A stretch of 44,657 bases of DNA from Bacteroidaceae bacterium (GTDB taxonomy: Bacteria > Bacteroidota > Bacteroidia > Bacteroidales > Bacteroidaceae): positions 1-44,657 of the forward strand of contig JAGCDQ010000028.1 of the NCBI GenBank assembly GCA_017651245.1, written 5' to 3'. Position 1 is the first letter of the stretch. The number at the start of each line of letters is the position of its first letter. The translations under genes were made by a program, and so were the position numbers. This document shows, in pieces, positions 1 through 10,000 of this stretch. The notes under the pieces were generated by a model that worked only from the letters and a program-made list of their open reading frames with translations, was not told where the DNA came from and did not search any database.

Positions 1-330
1 AGGGTTCTGAGTAAATGACTCATATGCCTCAATAGCTGTGCCGTAGGCCTTGTGCACTGTCACCGTTGGCTTGAGCGGACCTTCCGCATTGTGGTTCTTG
101 AACTGGAAACCTTCTTCGTCCACATGCTCGATTTCCCATCCCTCTGGAGCTATTCCTGAAAATGCTGCAGATTCAGCCACATTGCTTGCAGCCTCCACTG
201 CTGCAGACTCTCCCTCTGCCTCCACAGCTGTTGAGTCCTGACCTTCTGCGTTCTGCCCAGTCTTGCCACCACAAGCCATGAGTGATGTCATCATCGTGGC
301 GATGACGAAAGAAAAGAAAATTTTCTTCAT
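1..330 (-). CDS. Putative lipoprotein, partial (3' end outside the window)
   Basis: Reading leftward from an ATG at 328-330, the frame stays open to the window edge (110 codons). It begins with a charged MKK, a hydrophobic stretch and a lipobox-like SLMAC-GG, so residue Cys19 is probably lipidated after signal peptidase II cleavage. The next 45 residues are rich in Ala, Glu and Ser, a typical flexible linker. A more ordered segment then starts around GWEIEHVDEEGF. A promoter box lies 48 bp upstream. I do not recognise the family. Being a lipoprotein is well supported; the function is unknown. Confidence 0.75.
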   Translation of the reverse strand, partial: MKKIFFSFVIATMMTSLMACGGKTGQNAEGQDSTAVEAEGESAAVEAASNVAESAAFSGIAPEGWEIEHVDEEGFQFKNHNAEGPLKPTVTVHKAYGTAIEAYESFTQNP

Positions 331-377
331 GATGTTTTAAGTGATTAAGTTGTTAATAGTAATTGCTCATTCGACTG

Positions 378-409
378 CAAAGATAGGCAAAATCCGTTTC
401 CCCTCCAAA
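378..409 (-). promoter_or_regulatory. Bacteroidetes-type promoter of the lipoprotein gene
   Basis: On the minus strand TATCTTTG (378-385) matches the -7 consensus TAnnTTTG. A TTTG -33 element (406-409) lies exactly 20 bp further upstream. The start codon is 48 bp downstream. Confidence 0.65.
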
Positions 410-478
410 TAATTCAACTCTAAAATATTTCTCTCCCCATTTTCATTAACGTTGGCTACGCCCAAGTTACTCACGCTC

Positions 479-508
479 GAAAAAACTCAAATAAAATTTG
501 GTTTTTTC
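479..508. other. Imperfect palindrome embedded in the malQ promoter
   Basis: GAAAAAAC-T-CAAAT (479-492) is mirrored by ATTTG-GTTTTTTC (496-508), with a single bulged T and a three-base centre. The right arm contains the TTTG -33 element of the downstream promoter, so a protein bound to the palindrome could affect initiation. I recall similar GAAAAAACTCAAAT modules upstream of other Prevotella genes, but could not check that here. Confidence 0.5.
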
Positions 509-528
509 CTCACTTAATCGTAACTTTG
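497..528 (+). promoter_or_regulatory. Bacteroidetes-type promoter of the glucanotransferase gene
   Basis: TTTG (497-500) and TAACTTTG (521-528) are separated by 20 bp and match the -33/-7 consensus. The ATG at 550 is 21 bp downstream, leaving a very short leader. Confidence 0.7.
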
Positions 529-549
529 CAACAGTTAACTTCATAATGT

Positions 550-3246
550 ATGATAAAGTTTCATTTTAACATAGAGTATCGCACCCGATGGGGGGAGGAT
601 CTGCGTGTGCAACTGTGGGTGGTTGACAAGCATGGACAGAAGAAGGCAATGGAGGAATTGCCTTTGAGGACTGAGGATGGCAAGATGTGGGACGGGGAGA
701 TGGAGATGTCTCTCCAGGCGAAGGGAAACGAGGGGATTGAGTACAAATATGCCATGTATCGGGATGGGAAACTGGTGTGGACAGAATGGGAGGTGGCTCC
801 CCACAAGGTGGCATTTGACGGAGTGACCAACAATTATGTGCTGAGTGACCAGTGGCGTCCGATTCCTGAGGACTTGCCGCTGTTCTCTTCTGCCTACACG
901 GAATGTATGGGTGCCACACATGATGACTGTGGGGCAATTGACACGTTGTACTCCTCCACCCTGCAACTGAGAGTGGTGGAACCCCGATTGAGGAAGGGTG
1001 AGTTCCTGGCTGTGTGTGGCAGCACTCCTCAACTGGGTGAGTGGCAACGGGCAAAGCGAATGGCACTCATCAACTTGCAGGAATGGGCTGTGAACATCGA
1101 CGCGGAACTGATGTATGATGAGGTGGAGTACAAATATGTGATTGTGAATGCAGAGAACCAGATTCTGCGCTGGGAAGAGGGTGAGAACAGGAAACTGAAC
1201 TGTCCGAGACTGGAGGCAAAGCAGATGTGGGTCAAGACAGATGGTCGCCTGGCATTGACAAGAGACAGCTGGAAGGTGGCTGGTGTGGTCATTCCTGTGT
1301 TCTCCCTACGTTCGGCAAGAAGCTATGGTGTGGGTGACTTCGGTGACCTGAAGGCTATGATACAGTGGGTGGTAAAGACCAAGATGCATGCCATCCAGAT
1401 TCTTCCCATCAACGACACAACCACATCGGGCACTTGGCAGGATTCCTATCCCTACAACGCCATTTCGGTGTTTGCCCTCCATCCACTGTACTGTGACCTC
1501 AGTGCCTTGCCGCCCTTGAAGGACCGATTGGCAATGGAGAAGTTCATGATGAGGCAGCAACGGGTGAACGCCCTGAAGGAACTGGACTATGAACAGGTGA
1601 TTGCCCTGAAGATGGAATACTTGCAGAAGGCATACGAACAGGAGGGAGATGAGGTGTTGGGCAGCAAGGGATTCAAGGAGTTCTTCGACGGCAACAAGGA
1701 CTGGCTGGTGCCTTATGCAGCATTCTCCTACCTGAGGGACACCTACCACACGGCGGAGTTTGGAAAATGGCCGAAACACAACATCTATAACAAGAGGGCC
1801 GTGGAGAGGCTGACTTCCAAGAATGCGGAGGACTACAAGAAGGTGGCTTTCTACTATTATGTGCAGTATCAGTTGCACTTGCAGCTGCTGGAGGTGAGGA
1901 ATGAAGCCAGAAGGAATGGTGTGATCATCAAGGGTGACATCCCGATTGGCATCTCCCGTGACAGTGTGGAAGCATGGTCGGAGCCTCATCTGTTCAACCT
2001 GGACGGACAAGCTGGTGCACCTCCTGATGACTTCTCGAAGAATGGACAGAACTGGGGATTCCCCACCTACAACTGGGAAGCCATGGAGCAGGAGGGTTAC
2101 CGCTGGTGGATAAGACGTTTCCAGAAGATGGCTGAGTACTTCGACGCCTACAGGATTGACCATGTACTGGGCTTCTTCCGCATCTGGGACATCCCTCTCC
2201 ATTCAGTACACGGACTCTTGGGACAGTTCTCCCCTTCCCTCCCCATGACAGTGGAGGAGATAGAGAGCTACGGCATGCGTTTCAATGCTGAATACATGAC
2301 CCGACCTTACATCACAGATGATACGTTGGGCAAGATTTTTGGCTATCGTGCAGAATTGGTGAAAGCCATCTACCTGAAACCTCGTTTAGATGGAAAATAT
2401 GACCTGAAAGATGAGTATGCCAGCCAACGCAAGATTGAGGCTGCCTTTGCAGGAAAGACAGATGAGGACAGCATCACCCTCAGAGACGGGTTGTATGACT
2501 TGGCTTCCTGTGTGCTCTTCTTGCCTGACAGGAAACAGCCAGACAAGTACCATCCACGCATCTCTGCCCAGAAGGACTATGTGTATGAGTCTTTGCTGCT
2601 GCATGAGAAGGAGGCATTCAACTGTCTGTACAACGAATACTACTATCATCGACACAACAAGTTCTGGTATGATGAGGCAATGAAGAAACTGCCCATCCTG
2701 ACCCAATCCACACGCATGTTGGTGTGTGCCGAAGACTTGGGCATGGTGCCTGAAAGTGTGGGATGGGTGATGAACGACCTGAAGATGTTGTCACTGGAGA
2801 TTCAGACCATGCCGAAATCTCCTTACCTGCAATTCGGACACTTGTGGGAGAATCCTTACCGCTCGGTAGCCACCATCTCCACACATGACATGCCTCCTTT
2901 GCGCCAGTGGTGGGATGAGGACATGGACAGGGCACAACAGTTCTACAAGAATGCCCTGTACAAAGACGGAACAGCTCCCCACCCTGCCCCTGACTGGCTG
3001 TGTGAGGAAATCGTGTCGGCACATCTGTTCAGTCCTTCAGCCTTGACCTTGCTGTCACTGCAGGATTGGTTGTCGATGGATGAGGAACTGCGTCTTCCTG
3101 ACCCGAATGGGGAAAGAATCAACATCCCTGCCAAACCACGCCATTACTGGAAATACAGAATGCACCTGACCATTGAGCAACTGATGAATGCCAAGCGGTT
3201 CAATGAGTTGATTAAGGAAATGGTGGAGAATTCGGGAAGAGGATGA
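550..3246 (+). CDS. malQ: 4-alpha-glucanotransferase (GH77) with N-terminal starch-binding domains, DPE2-like
   Basis: This amylomaltase transfers alpha-1,4-glucan chains between malto-oligosaccharides and releases glucose. It is probably cytoplasmic, since no signal peptide is visible. It has 898 residues. Residues 1-115 and about 135-235 look like two CBM20 starch-binding modules (for example VQLWVVDKHGQKK and FLAVCGSTPQLGEW). The rest is a GH77 barrel. Expected catalytic residues are visible: nucleophile Asp537 in YRIDHVLGF, acid/base Glu728 in CAEDLGMVP and Asp780 in STHDMPP. The nucleophile and acid/base are 191 residues apart, against about 47 in short bacterial MalQ. That is the large insertion known from plant DPE2 and Bacteroidetes homologues. 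It has its own promoter. The start was chosen as the only ATG in frame with the first CBM20 strand, just downstream of the promoter. Confidence 0.93.
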   Translation: MIKFHFNIEYRTRWGEDLRVQLWVVDKHGQKKAMEELPLRTEDGKMWDGEMEMSLQAKGNEGIEYKYAMYRDGKLVWTEWEVAPHKVAFDGVTNNYVLSDQWRPIPEDLPLFSSAYTECMGATHDDCGAIDTLYSSTLQLRVVEPRLRKGEFLAVCGSTPQLGEWQRAKRMALINLQEWAVNIDAELMYDEVEYKYVIVNAENQILRWEEGENRKLNCPRLEAKQMWVKTDGRLALTRDSWKVAGVVIPVFSLRSARSYGVGDFGDLKAMIQWVVKTKMHAIQILPINDTTTSGTWQDSYPYNAISVFALHPLYCDLSALPPLKDRLAMEKFMMRQQRVNALKELDYEQVIALKMEYLQKAYEQEGDEVLGSKGFKEFFDGNKDWLVPYAAFSYLRDTYHTAEFGKWPKHNIYNKRAVERLTSKNAEDYKKVAFYYYVQYQLHLQLLEVRNEARRNGVIIKGDIPIGISRDSVEAWSEPHLFNLDGQAGAPPDDFSKNGQNWGFPTYNWEAMEQEGYRWWIRRFQKMAEYFDAYRIDHVLGFFRIWDIPLHSVHGLLGQFSPSLPMTVEEIESYGMRFNAEYMTRPYITDDTLGKIFGYRAELVKAIYLKPRLDGKYDLKDEYASQRKIEAAFAGKTDEDSITLRDGLYDLASCVLFLPDRKQPDKYHPRISAQKDYVYESLLLHEKEAFNCLYNEYYYHRHNKFWYDEAMKKLPILTQSTRMLVCAEDLGMVPESVGWVMNDLKMLSLEIQTMPKSPYLQFGHLWENPYRSVATISTHDMPPLRQWWDEDMDRAQQFYKNALYKDGTAPHPAPDWLCEEIVSAHLFSPSALTLLSLQDWLSMDEELRLPDPNGERINIPAKPRHYWKYRMHLTIEQLMNAKRFNELIKEMVENSGRG

Positions 3247-3248
3247 GA

Positions 3249-3292
3249 GAGGTTTGAGGTTGGAGATTTGAGGTTTGAGGTTTGAGATTTAG
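3249..3292 (+). repeat. Heptad repeat array, copy A
   Basis: About six tandem 7-bp units of the type AGGTTTG, AGGTTGG or AGATTTG fill the gap between malQ and the next gene. A near-identical array lies at 4186-4235. Related tracts lie at 19546-19603 (inverted) and 23200-23234. Confidence 0.8.
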
Positions 3293-3299
3293 AGTTAGC

Positions 3300-4181
3300 A
3301 TGAAGAAAGAGAAGAAGAAATATAGTCAATGGAAGTTCATCACGTTCTTTGTGGTGCTGATGGGTGTGTTTGCTGGCGTGAAATATGTGTTTGGCATTGA
3401 GGTTCCTGTGCAGGCAAAACCGAAAGTGGAGAAACTGATGGCACAGGTCGAACAAGTGGTGGAAGTGGTTCCTGAGGAAAAGGAAGTGGAGGAAGAAGTG
3501 TTCGTGTTGGATGACATTGAAAATCCTGAAGAGGAGGCACTGTTTGAAGAAGAGGAGGAGAAAGACACGGTGGTACTCCCTGTACCCGTAGTGGGAGCAG
3601 GAGCACATCGTGTGAGAGGGGTGTGGAGTTACGCCCAATGTTTCCCAGACAGCCAGAGTGTGCAAATTGAAGCGGCACAGAAGTATGGAATCACACCAGT
3701 ACAGAACAGAAAGGCAGCAGAAGTGTTGGTGAAACAACGGAAGCTGGTGAACATCTACCATTCCCCTTTCTATGCGATAGACGACCTCACCCACTCCATC
3801 CCCTATCTGGTACCAAGAGCACAACACCTACTGAACACCATTTGCCTGAACTTCATCGATTCATGTCACGTGAAGGGATTGCCCATTCATCTGCCTATCG
3901 TGACTTCAGTCTTACGCACGACAGATGATGTGACGAACCTACAAAAAGGAAACAAGAACGCAACCAGCAACTCTTGTCACTGTTATGGCACAACGGTGGA
4001 CATTGCCTATAACAAATTCATGCCCATGACAGGAACTTATGAATCCCGTGCCACCTTACTCCGATGGAATGAGCCCATGAAGATGGTGCTGTCGGAGGTG
4101 TTGAACGACCTGAGAATGGAAGGAAAATGCTACGTGAAGTATGAGCGGAAACAAGGATGTTTCCACTTGACATGCAGGTGA
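3300..4181 (+). CDS. DUF5715-like membrane-anchored protein with an M15-like metallopeptidase signature
   Basis: The 293-residue product has one N-terminal membrane segment (about residues 12-30), so the rest is predicted periplasmic. A very acidic linker (about 55-95) follows, then a conserved domain. The domain resembles Bacteroidetes DUF5715 proteins (IPYLVPRAQHLLN, VTSVLRTTDDV). SCHCYGTTVD matches the SxHxxGxxxD zinc motif of M15/LAS peptidases, giving ligands His227 and Asp234. His289 near the C-terminus (CFHLTC) could be the third ligand. A cell-wall peptidase is therefore plausible but is inference. The ATG at 3300 is preferred over 3282 because it starts MKKEKKK just before the membrane helix and lies outside the heptad array. 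The gene is bracketed by heptad arrays. Confidence 0.75.
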   Translation: MKKEKKKYSQWKFITFFVVLMGVFAGVKYVFGIEVPVQAKPKVEKLMAQVEQVVEVVPEEKEVEEEVFVLDDIENPEEEALFEEEEEKDTVVLPVPVVGAGAHRVRGVWSYAQCFPDSQSVQIEAAQKYGITPVQNRKAAEVLVKQRKLVNIYHSPFYAIDDLTHSIPYLVPRAQHLLNTICLNFIDSCHVKGLPIHLPIVTSVLRTTDDVTNLQKGNKNATSNSCHCYGTTVDIAYNKFMPMTGTYESRATLLRWNEPMKMVLSEVLNDLRMEGKCYVKYERKQGCFHLTCR

Positions 4182-4185
4182 TTAA

Positions 4186-4235
4186 GGGTTGGAGATTGGA
4201 GGTTTGAGGTTGGAGATTTGAGGTTTGAGATTTAG
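4186..4235 (+). repeat. Heptad repeat array, copy B
   Basis: Seven-base units as at 3249-3292. Apart from one missing heptad, 4201-4235 repeats 3251-3292. The array lies between two convergent genes, and its last bases form the stop codon (4232-4234) of the methyltransferase on the minus strand. Confidence 0.8.
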
Positions 4236-5593
4236 CGTTTGGGGAGTAGTCGTTGGGCGATGAGTTCCACCACATCTACATTGACCGCATTACCTAACGC
4301 TTTGAATTTCTGCACACGAGAAAGTTTGCCATAGTTGAGTTCCTGCATGGATTGGATACGGGCAGCTTCATTATGGGAAATGTAGCGTCCCCATCTGAAG
4401 TCTTCTGGAGTGAAAGGACGCCCCTTCTTGTCAATGGCTCCCTGAGGAGGATAAGGGACAAAAGGCAAGATGGGAGTGGCTGTGGTACACAACGTGATGG
4501 TGGGAACATAATTCATTGAACGGACACGGATACCTGAAGGACGCAACTGGATGACATGATGCTTGAAATCCCAATCCTGATTGGTGCTCCACTCCAACAT
4601 ACGCTGGGTGCGAGGGAACGGCTCAATCTTCTTCAGCCAAGGGTCTATCCAATCCTTGTGACGCTGGTAAAGCTCACGATTCTGACGAATCAGCACCTTC
4701 TTGAATTCTGGATAGGTGTCTTTGTACTTGTTCTTCCGCATATAGAAAGGAAGGCCTGCTATCAACTCCTCACGCGTGTTCCCCTCAAGCACTTTTCCAT
4801 AGGCACCATGTTTTCCACGAAGCCTTTCGATGGGCTGGAAAAAGGGAGGGATGTCCTCAAACTCATAATCAGCACCAAACTCCATCGTGAAGATACAATG
4901 AGAAGGCATGTAGCCATCACGCTTGGTCACATTATAGACAAACTCCTGCCAAGCATCAAAGACTGGATGCAAATCACGACGGACAGGTTGCAGACGGTCA
5001 TTGTCTTCCATCTCCACAATGGTGCGCACATCACTGACCATATCCTTGTCAGGACGCTTAAAATGGAACTTATTCATGCCACTGACACCCTGTTCGTCAC
5101 GCAACATTCCCACAATATAGAAACGGGGACGATGCTGAGGAATGCCAAATTCATGAGGAGAATAGATGTGGCTTCGGATGTCATAACCCAAAGCATCCAA
5201 CTTCTGACGAATCACCTTCCATGTACGCCCTCCATCATGACCAGGCAGGGCTGACACATTCTCCAGAAAAATGTATTTGGGATGATGATAACGCAAGATA
5301 CGGCATATCTCATCGAACAGGTTCCCTCTTCCCAGTTCATCTTCAAACCCCTGTTTCTTCCCCGAGAAAGAGAAAGGCTGGCAAGGGAATCCACCACAAA
5401 GGATATCGTGTTGAGGTATATCTTCTTCCCTGATCTTCGTGATGTCACCCTCTATCGGCACCTTGGGGAAGTTGAGTTTATATAGGTTTTGTAGTTTGGG
5501 CTGTATCTCTGAGGCAAAGACACATTCATGTCCCAAACGAGACAAGGCGAGGTGGAAGCCTCCAAGACCGGCAAATAAATCAATAAATCTCAT
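4232..5593 (-). CDS. DNA (cytosine-5)-methyltransferase, apparently without a partner nuclease
   Basis: The enzyme transfers a methyl group from S-adenosylmethionine to C5 of cytosine in a specific DNA site. It has 453 residues with the C5-methyltransferase motifs in order: motif I FIDLFAGLGGFH at the N-terminus, motif IV GGFPCQPFSFSG with catalytic Cys71, motif VI ENVSAL, motif VIII QHRPRFYIVG, a variable target-recognition region, and motif X ALGNAVNVDVVELI near the C-terminus. The ATG at 5593 is preferred to one 51 bp upstream because motif I begins immediately there and the longer form would overlap the symporter. No restriction endonuclease, Vsr or helicase lies nearby. The target site cannot be read from sequence. 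It sits 16 bp after the symporter, so it is probably cotranscribed. Confidence 0.9.
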   Translation of the reverse strand: MRFIDLFAGLGGFHLALSRLGHECVFASEIQPKLQNLYKLNFPKVPIEGDITKIREEDIPQHDILCGGFPCQPFSFSGKKQGFEDELGRGNLFDEICRILRYHHPKYIFLENVSALPGHDGGRTWKVIRQKLDALGYDIRSHIYSPHEFGIPQHRPRFYIVGMLRDEQGVSGMNKFHFKRPDKDMVSDVRTIVEMEDNDRLQPVRRDLHPVFDAWQEFVYNVTKRDGYMPSHCIFTMEFGADYEFEDIPPFFQPIERLRGKHGAYGKVLEGNTREELIAGLPFYMRKNKYKDTYPEFKKVLIRQNRELYQRHKDWIDPWLKKIEPFPRTQRMLEWSTNQDWDFKHHVIQLRPSGIRVRSMNYVPTITLCTTATPILPFVPYPPQGAIDKKGRPFTPEDFRWGRYISHNEAARIQSMQELNYGKLSRVQKFKALGNAVNVDVVELIAQRLLPKR

Positions 5594-5609
5594 CGTTTCA
5601 ATTTCACAA

Positions 5610-7031
5610 TTATTTCCATTTATGAGAGACCAACCATAGACCAAGGAACGTGAGGAGTCCGTTGAACATCAACATCTCATAACCAAACTTGTAGCCCGTG
5701 AACTCCAGCACCACGTAGTCAATGATGTAGCAGATGATGGGAGATGCAATGGCAATGTATGGGACAAAGGCTGAACGTGGTTGACCTTTCGTGAACATGC
5801 CAAAGGCAAAGAGTCCCAGCAATGGACCATAGGTATAGGACACCAAGGTGTAGATCAAATCCATCACGCTCCCAGAACCAATCGCATTGAAGGCTATCGT
5901 GACCATGAAGAATGCCACCAACATGCCCAGATGAACCCGTTTGCGCGTCTTCTCTTCCTTCTCCCTACCGAGGATGTCTATGCAGAAACTGGTGGTGAGG
6001 GCTGTCAAGGCTGAATCAGCAGAGGAGAAGGCACTGGCAATGACTCCAATGGTGAAGAAGATGAGGCAAGCGGTTCCCAACGTACCATTCAGGACAATGC
6101 CTGACAGCAAATCGTCTCCTTTCTCTGGCAGGGGCATCCCCATCTTCTGGTAGAGAAGCATGAGGAGAATGCCTAAGGCAAGAAAAAGAAAATTGACAGG
6201 AACGAAGAGCACTCCATAGGAACACATGTCTTTCTGCGCTGAACGCAAATCCTTGCAGGTAAGGTTTTTCTGCATCATGTCTTGGTCAAGTCCCGTCATC
6301 ACAATGACAATGAAGACACCTGAAAGGAACTGTTTCCAGAAATTCTGCTTGGAAGCAAAATCACCAAACTCAAACATTCTGGAATGAGTGTCGTTCCAAA
6401 CGGCAGCCATTGCCTCGGAAAAGTTCATATCGAGCAGATCAGCCACCCTCACCAAGATCAGCACCAACGCCAACAAAAGGCAAAGAGTCTGAAGGAAGTC
6501 TGTCCATACCAATGCACGGATTCCACTTCTGCGGGTGTAGAGCCAAATCAGCAACAATGCCATCACGACAATGACAATGTAGGGCACAGAGAAACTGTCT
6601 GCCAAGCACATCTGCAAAATACGGCACACCACATAGAATTTGGCAGCAGCCCCCAACAACTTGCTGAGGATGAAGAAAGAGGCACCTGTGCGGTAGCTGG
6701 TAGGACCAAAGCGATGATCTAAATAAGTGTAGATGGAAGTGAGCCTCATCTTGTAATACAAAGGCAGCAACACAAAAGCCACCACCAAGTATCCAACGAC
6801 AAAACCGAGACACATCTGCATGTAAGTCATGTCGATACTCATCACCCACCCTGGCACTCCAATGAAGGTCAAACCCGAAATACTGGCACCTATCATTCCA
6901 AAAGCCACCAATGGCCAAGGTGATTGACGATTACCATTGAAAAAAGCGGCATTGCCACCTCCCTTACCCACTAAGTGGGAGAGAAGCAGCAATACCACAA
7001 AATATAATATCACTGTGATGAGAACCAACAT
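5610..7031 (-). CDS. Sodium:solute symporter (SSS family)
   Basis: This inner-membrane transporter is 473 residues long with about 13 hydrophobic segments, the size and layout of the SSS (LeuT-fold) family. Family-like stretches include FGMIGASISGLTFIGVPGW near helix 1 and SAFSSADSALTALTTSF in the helix 8 region, where Ser residues form the sodium site in characterised members. The substrate cannot be assigned; sugars, sialic acid, amino acids and proline are all used by the family. It starts 2 bp after the stop of the double sensor kinase, so the two are very probably cotranscribed. This suggests the kinase senses the same or a related solute. Confidence 0.87.
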   Translation of the reverse strand: MLVLITVILYFVVLLLLSHLVGKGGGNAAFFNGNRQSPWPLVAFGMIGASISGLTFIGVPGWVMSIDMTYMQMCLGFVVGYLVVAFVLLPLYYKMRLTSIYTYLDHRFGPTSYRTGASFFILSKLLGAAAKFYVVCRILQMCLADSFSVPYIVIVVMALLLIWLYTRRSGIRALVWTDFLQTLCLLLALVLILVRVADLLDMNFSEAMAAVWNDTHSRMFEFGDFASKQNFWKQFLSGVFIVIVMTGLDQDMMQKNLTCKDLRSAQKDMCSYGVLFVPVNFLFLALGILLMLLYQKMGMPLPEKGDDLLSGIVLNGTLGTACLIFFTIGVIASAFSSADSALTALTTSFCIDILGREKEEKTRKRVHLGMLVAFFMVTIAFNAIGSGSVMDLIYTLVSYTYGPLLGLFAFGMFTKGQPRSAFVPYIAIASPIICYIIDYVVLEFTGYKFGYEMLMFNGLLTFLGLWLVSHKWK

Positions 7032-7033
7032 CC

Positions 7034-10000
7034 TTAACTTTCCGTCGGTTTCGTCAGGTCAGCATCAGAATAAAGCGAGAACTTGGAACCATATCCTGCC
7101 CTGCTATCCACATCCAGCTTCAGCCCCATTCCTTCTGCCAACTTCTTCGCCACATGCAAGCCCAAACCCAAGCCCGGGATGAATCCGTCATCTTTCCAGA
7201 ACAAGCCAAACGCCAACTGTTGTTTTTCCCTTGGGATACCACATCCTGTATCCGCCACGAAGATTTCTACTTGATTAGCATTACCATGATAGTCAACACC
7301 TATCAGGATGATACCACTCTTCGTGAACTTCACGGCATTGCTCATCAACTGACTCAGAATATATTTGACACGAGTTCGGTCATTATTGAGGATGATGCCT
7401 GGCAATAAGTCGAATACGCGCAGTGTCACGCCCTCTGGCATCAAATCTTCCCATTCATGTGCCAGTTCTCTGACTAACTCTGACGCATCAAACTGATTCT
7501 TCACATACTGGATACGTCCACTCTCAATACGCGAGAACATCAGAATGTCCTCAATCATAGCAGCGAGGCTGGTATTGTTCGCCTTGATGATTTTGGCGTA
7601 CTCTGCCATTTCCTCAGGCGTGAAGGAATCAGCAGGCATGCTGACCAAGACATCGCTGAATCCCACCACAGCATTCAATGGGGTACGTATCTCATGGCTA
7701 ATCGTGGTCAAGAAGTCCTCCTTCTGCTTTGCCTCCTCAGCAAGCAACATGGCTTTACGCAAGTTCTCCTCATACCGCTTTGTCTCATCAATGTTAATCA
7801 AGATACCATCCACATTCTTCTTACCCGTCTTGGGGTCGAACATCACGACAAAGCGCAACTGCCACCAGCGATAATTATTCATATGGTCCACATCAGCGTA
7901 AATCTCATAGCTATGTGTTCCCGAAATGTCTATTGCCTGCATGATGAGAGGAATCTCATTCGAGTAGTCAGGATGAACATGTGAAATGATTTCTCTCAGA
8001 TTTGTCTCCGTACGCACTGAATGACTATCGGCTCCATGCAATGCCATCTGTCGCATCTCAGCACGCCTCTTCACACCCTCAACCAGGATTTGAGCCGTCC
8101 TGTTCTTCCAGGATTGCAGCACCACGATGATGGAAACAACGGCTATCAGGAATATGAAGACAATGGTAATCCATGTAGCATAAGTGTAAATTGGCGATAT
8201 CTTCTCTATTGGAGCACCAACAATGATAAAACGGTTTTCATAGTCTTTGTACTCCATCCCCAACCTCTGCATCGCATCATAATCCATGTAGTATTTCTTC
8301 TGGTGCGTCATTCCCACGAAAGATGACAAATCCGCTCCATTCAGAATCTCGGAGGCAACCTTTGCCATATCAGCACCCACGACCTCATAACCAGCGAAAT
8401 ATCCACACAGATATCTGCCTCGTCCATCAGCAAATCCAGCCTTCACAGCCGTAAATTGTGGACGTCCTGTCTTATCAGCGATAGAGGAACTATAGAGGTC
8501 TCTCTTCACTGCCAATGATGGATAGAGCCAAGAATGAACAAATACATTTCTCAGGGTCTGATAACCTTGGTCACGATCCTGAATATCGGCAGAGTTACGT
8601 TCTGGAGATTCTACAGAAAACACCATCACCACCACACTATCCTTCCAAATGGTTGACAAGTGTTCATCCTTGAAGCCATTCACATGAAAGTCAGAGTTAT
8701 CCACGTATGGAGGTCTTGCTATGGCCTGTCTCAGTTCACTTCGAATCATCGAATCCTGTTGGAAATAATCAAGCTCGATTTCCACACAATTCTTGCCTGA
8801 CATTTCAGAAGCCAGATTGATGTTTGTACAGTAATCAATCGGGTCATTGATGACCACCATGTTATTGTGTTTTCTGATGAAATCCCATTTGGGATGGTGC
8901 AAGCCACCCAGAATGATCGGAATGGAGTCAAATTCTGGAACCGGAGCGGTTTGCCACCAATCTATGATATCACAAGCAGCACGGTCACCTTCCGTCATCA
9001 CAATGTCGGGCTTCCACTTCATCCTGATCATTGAATCCTTCAAGGCTATATGCTTCGCACTTGTTGTATTGGTTGGATTTTCCAAATCAAGATATACATG
9101 CATGATGTCTGCATTGATACCATGGTTGCGGAATGTTTGCAAGATATTGTCATTTAATTCCCTATAGCCATCGAACCCCTTATCATAACTATGATATATC
9201 AACACTCTGGCAGGCCTCTCCTGTCTGTCATTATTGATTGTGCAAGAGGATGGCAACAAGAGTCCAACACCGATGGTCACAATCATGAGCAAGCACTCAA
9301 CCATTTTGGTCAAACGGAAGAAGAACTTACTACCCTGACCTACTTCACTTTCCACACCAATCGTACCATTCTGCTTCTCCATGATGGTCTTACTGATGTT
9401 CAGACCAAGACCTGTACCCTTATCTGTTTCGTTCACCTTGATGTAGCGTTCGAACAACTGTGCCTGCTTTTCTGGTGCAACACCAATACCCGTATCTCGC
9501 ACATACACTTCCACCACATTGGGATCGTCTTGCAGATAAGTCCATCCCAACGTGACACTTCCCTCTGTCGTGAATTTGAATGCATTGCTCAAGAAGTTGT
9601 TCACCACCTGCTTTGTACGTGTAGCATCGATATTGACCATCGCATCAGGTTCTGCAGTTTCCAACTTGAACTCAAGATGGGTAGGAGCAATGATATAGTT
9701 GGTCTTGTAACATTCATCCACCAGTTTCTGGATAGATACAGGCTTTTGGATGATTTCGAGGTCACCAGTCTCAATCTGTGCCTTCTTCATCACACTATCT
9801 ATCATGTTTAGAATCATGTCTGTGTTCTGGTGAATCACTTCGCCATACATTTCACGTTCACCCTCCTCGAAAGTCATGCCAGGAGTTGTCAACATGGATG
9901 AGAAACCCGTCACAGCACCCAGTGGAGTACGGAGGTCGTGGCTGATGTTTGCCAAGAAATTCTCCTTCAATGCCACCTGACTCGCCAAGATTTGTGCCTG

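Noticed and set aside
1306-2202. A 298-codon minus-strand frame inside the glucanotransferase gene
   Set aside because: The plus-strand frame carries all the GH77 motifs; the minus frame has no family features.
3249-4235. Heptad arrays as a CRISPR array
   Set aside because: The units are 7 bp with no spacers of constant length and no cas genes nearby.
4232-5593. A restriction-modification system around the C5 methyltransferase
   Set aside because: Neighbours are a symporter and a DUF5715-like protein; no nuclease, Vsr or specificity gene is visible.
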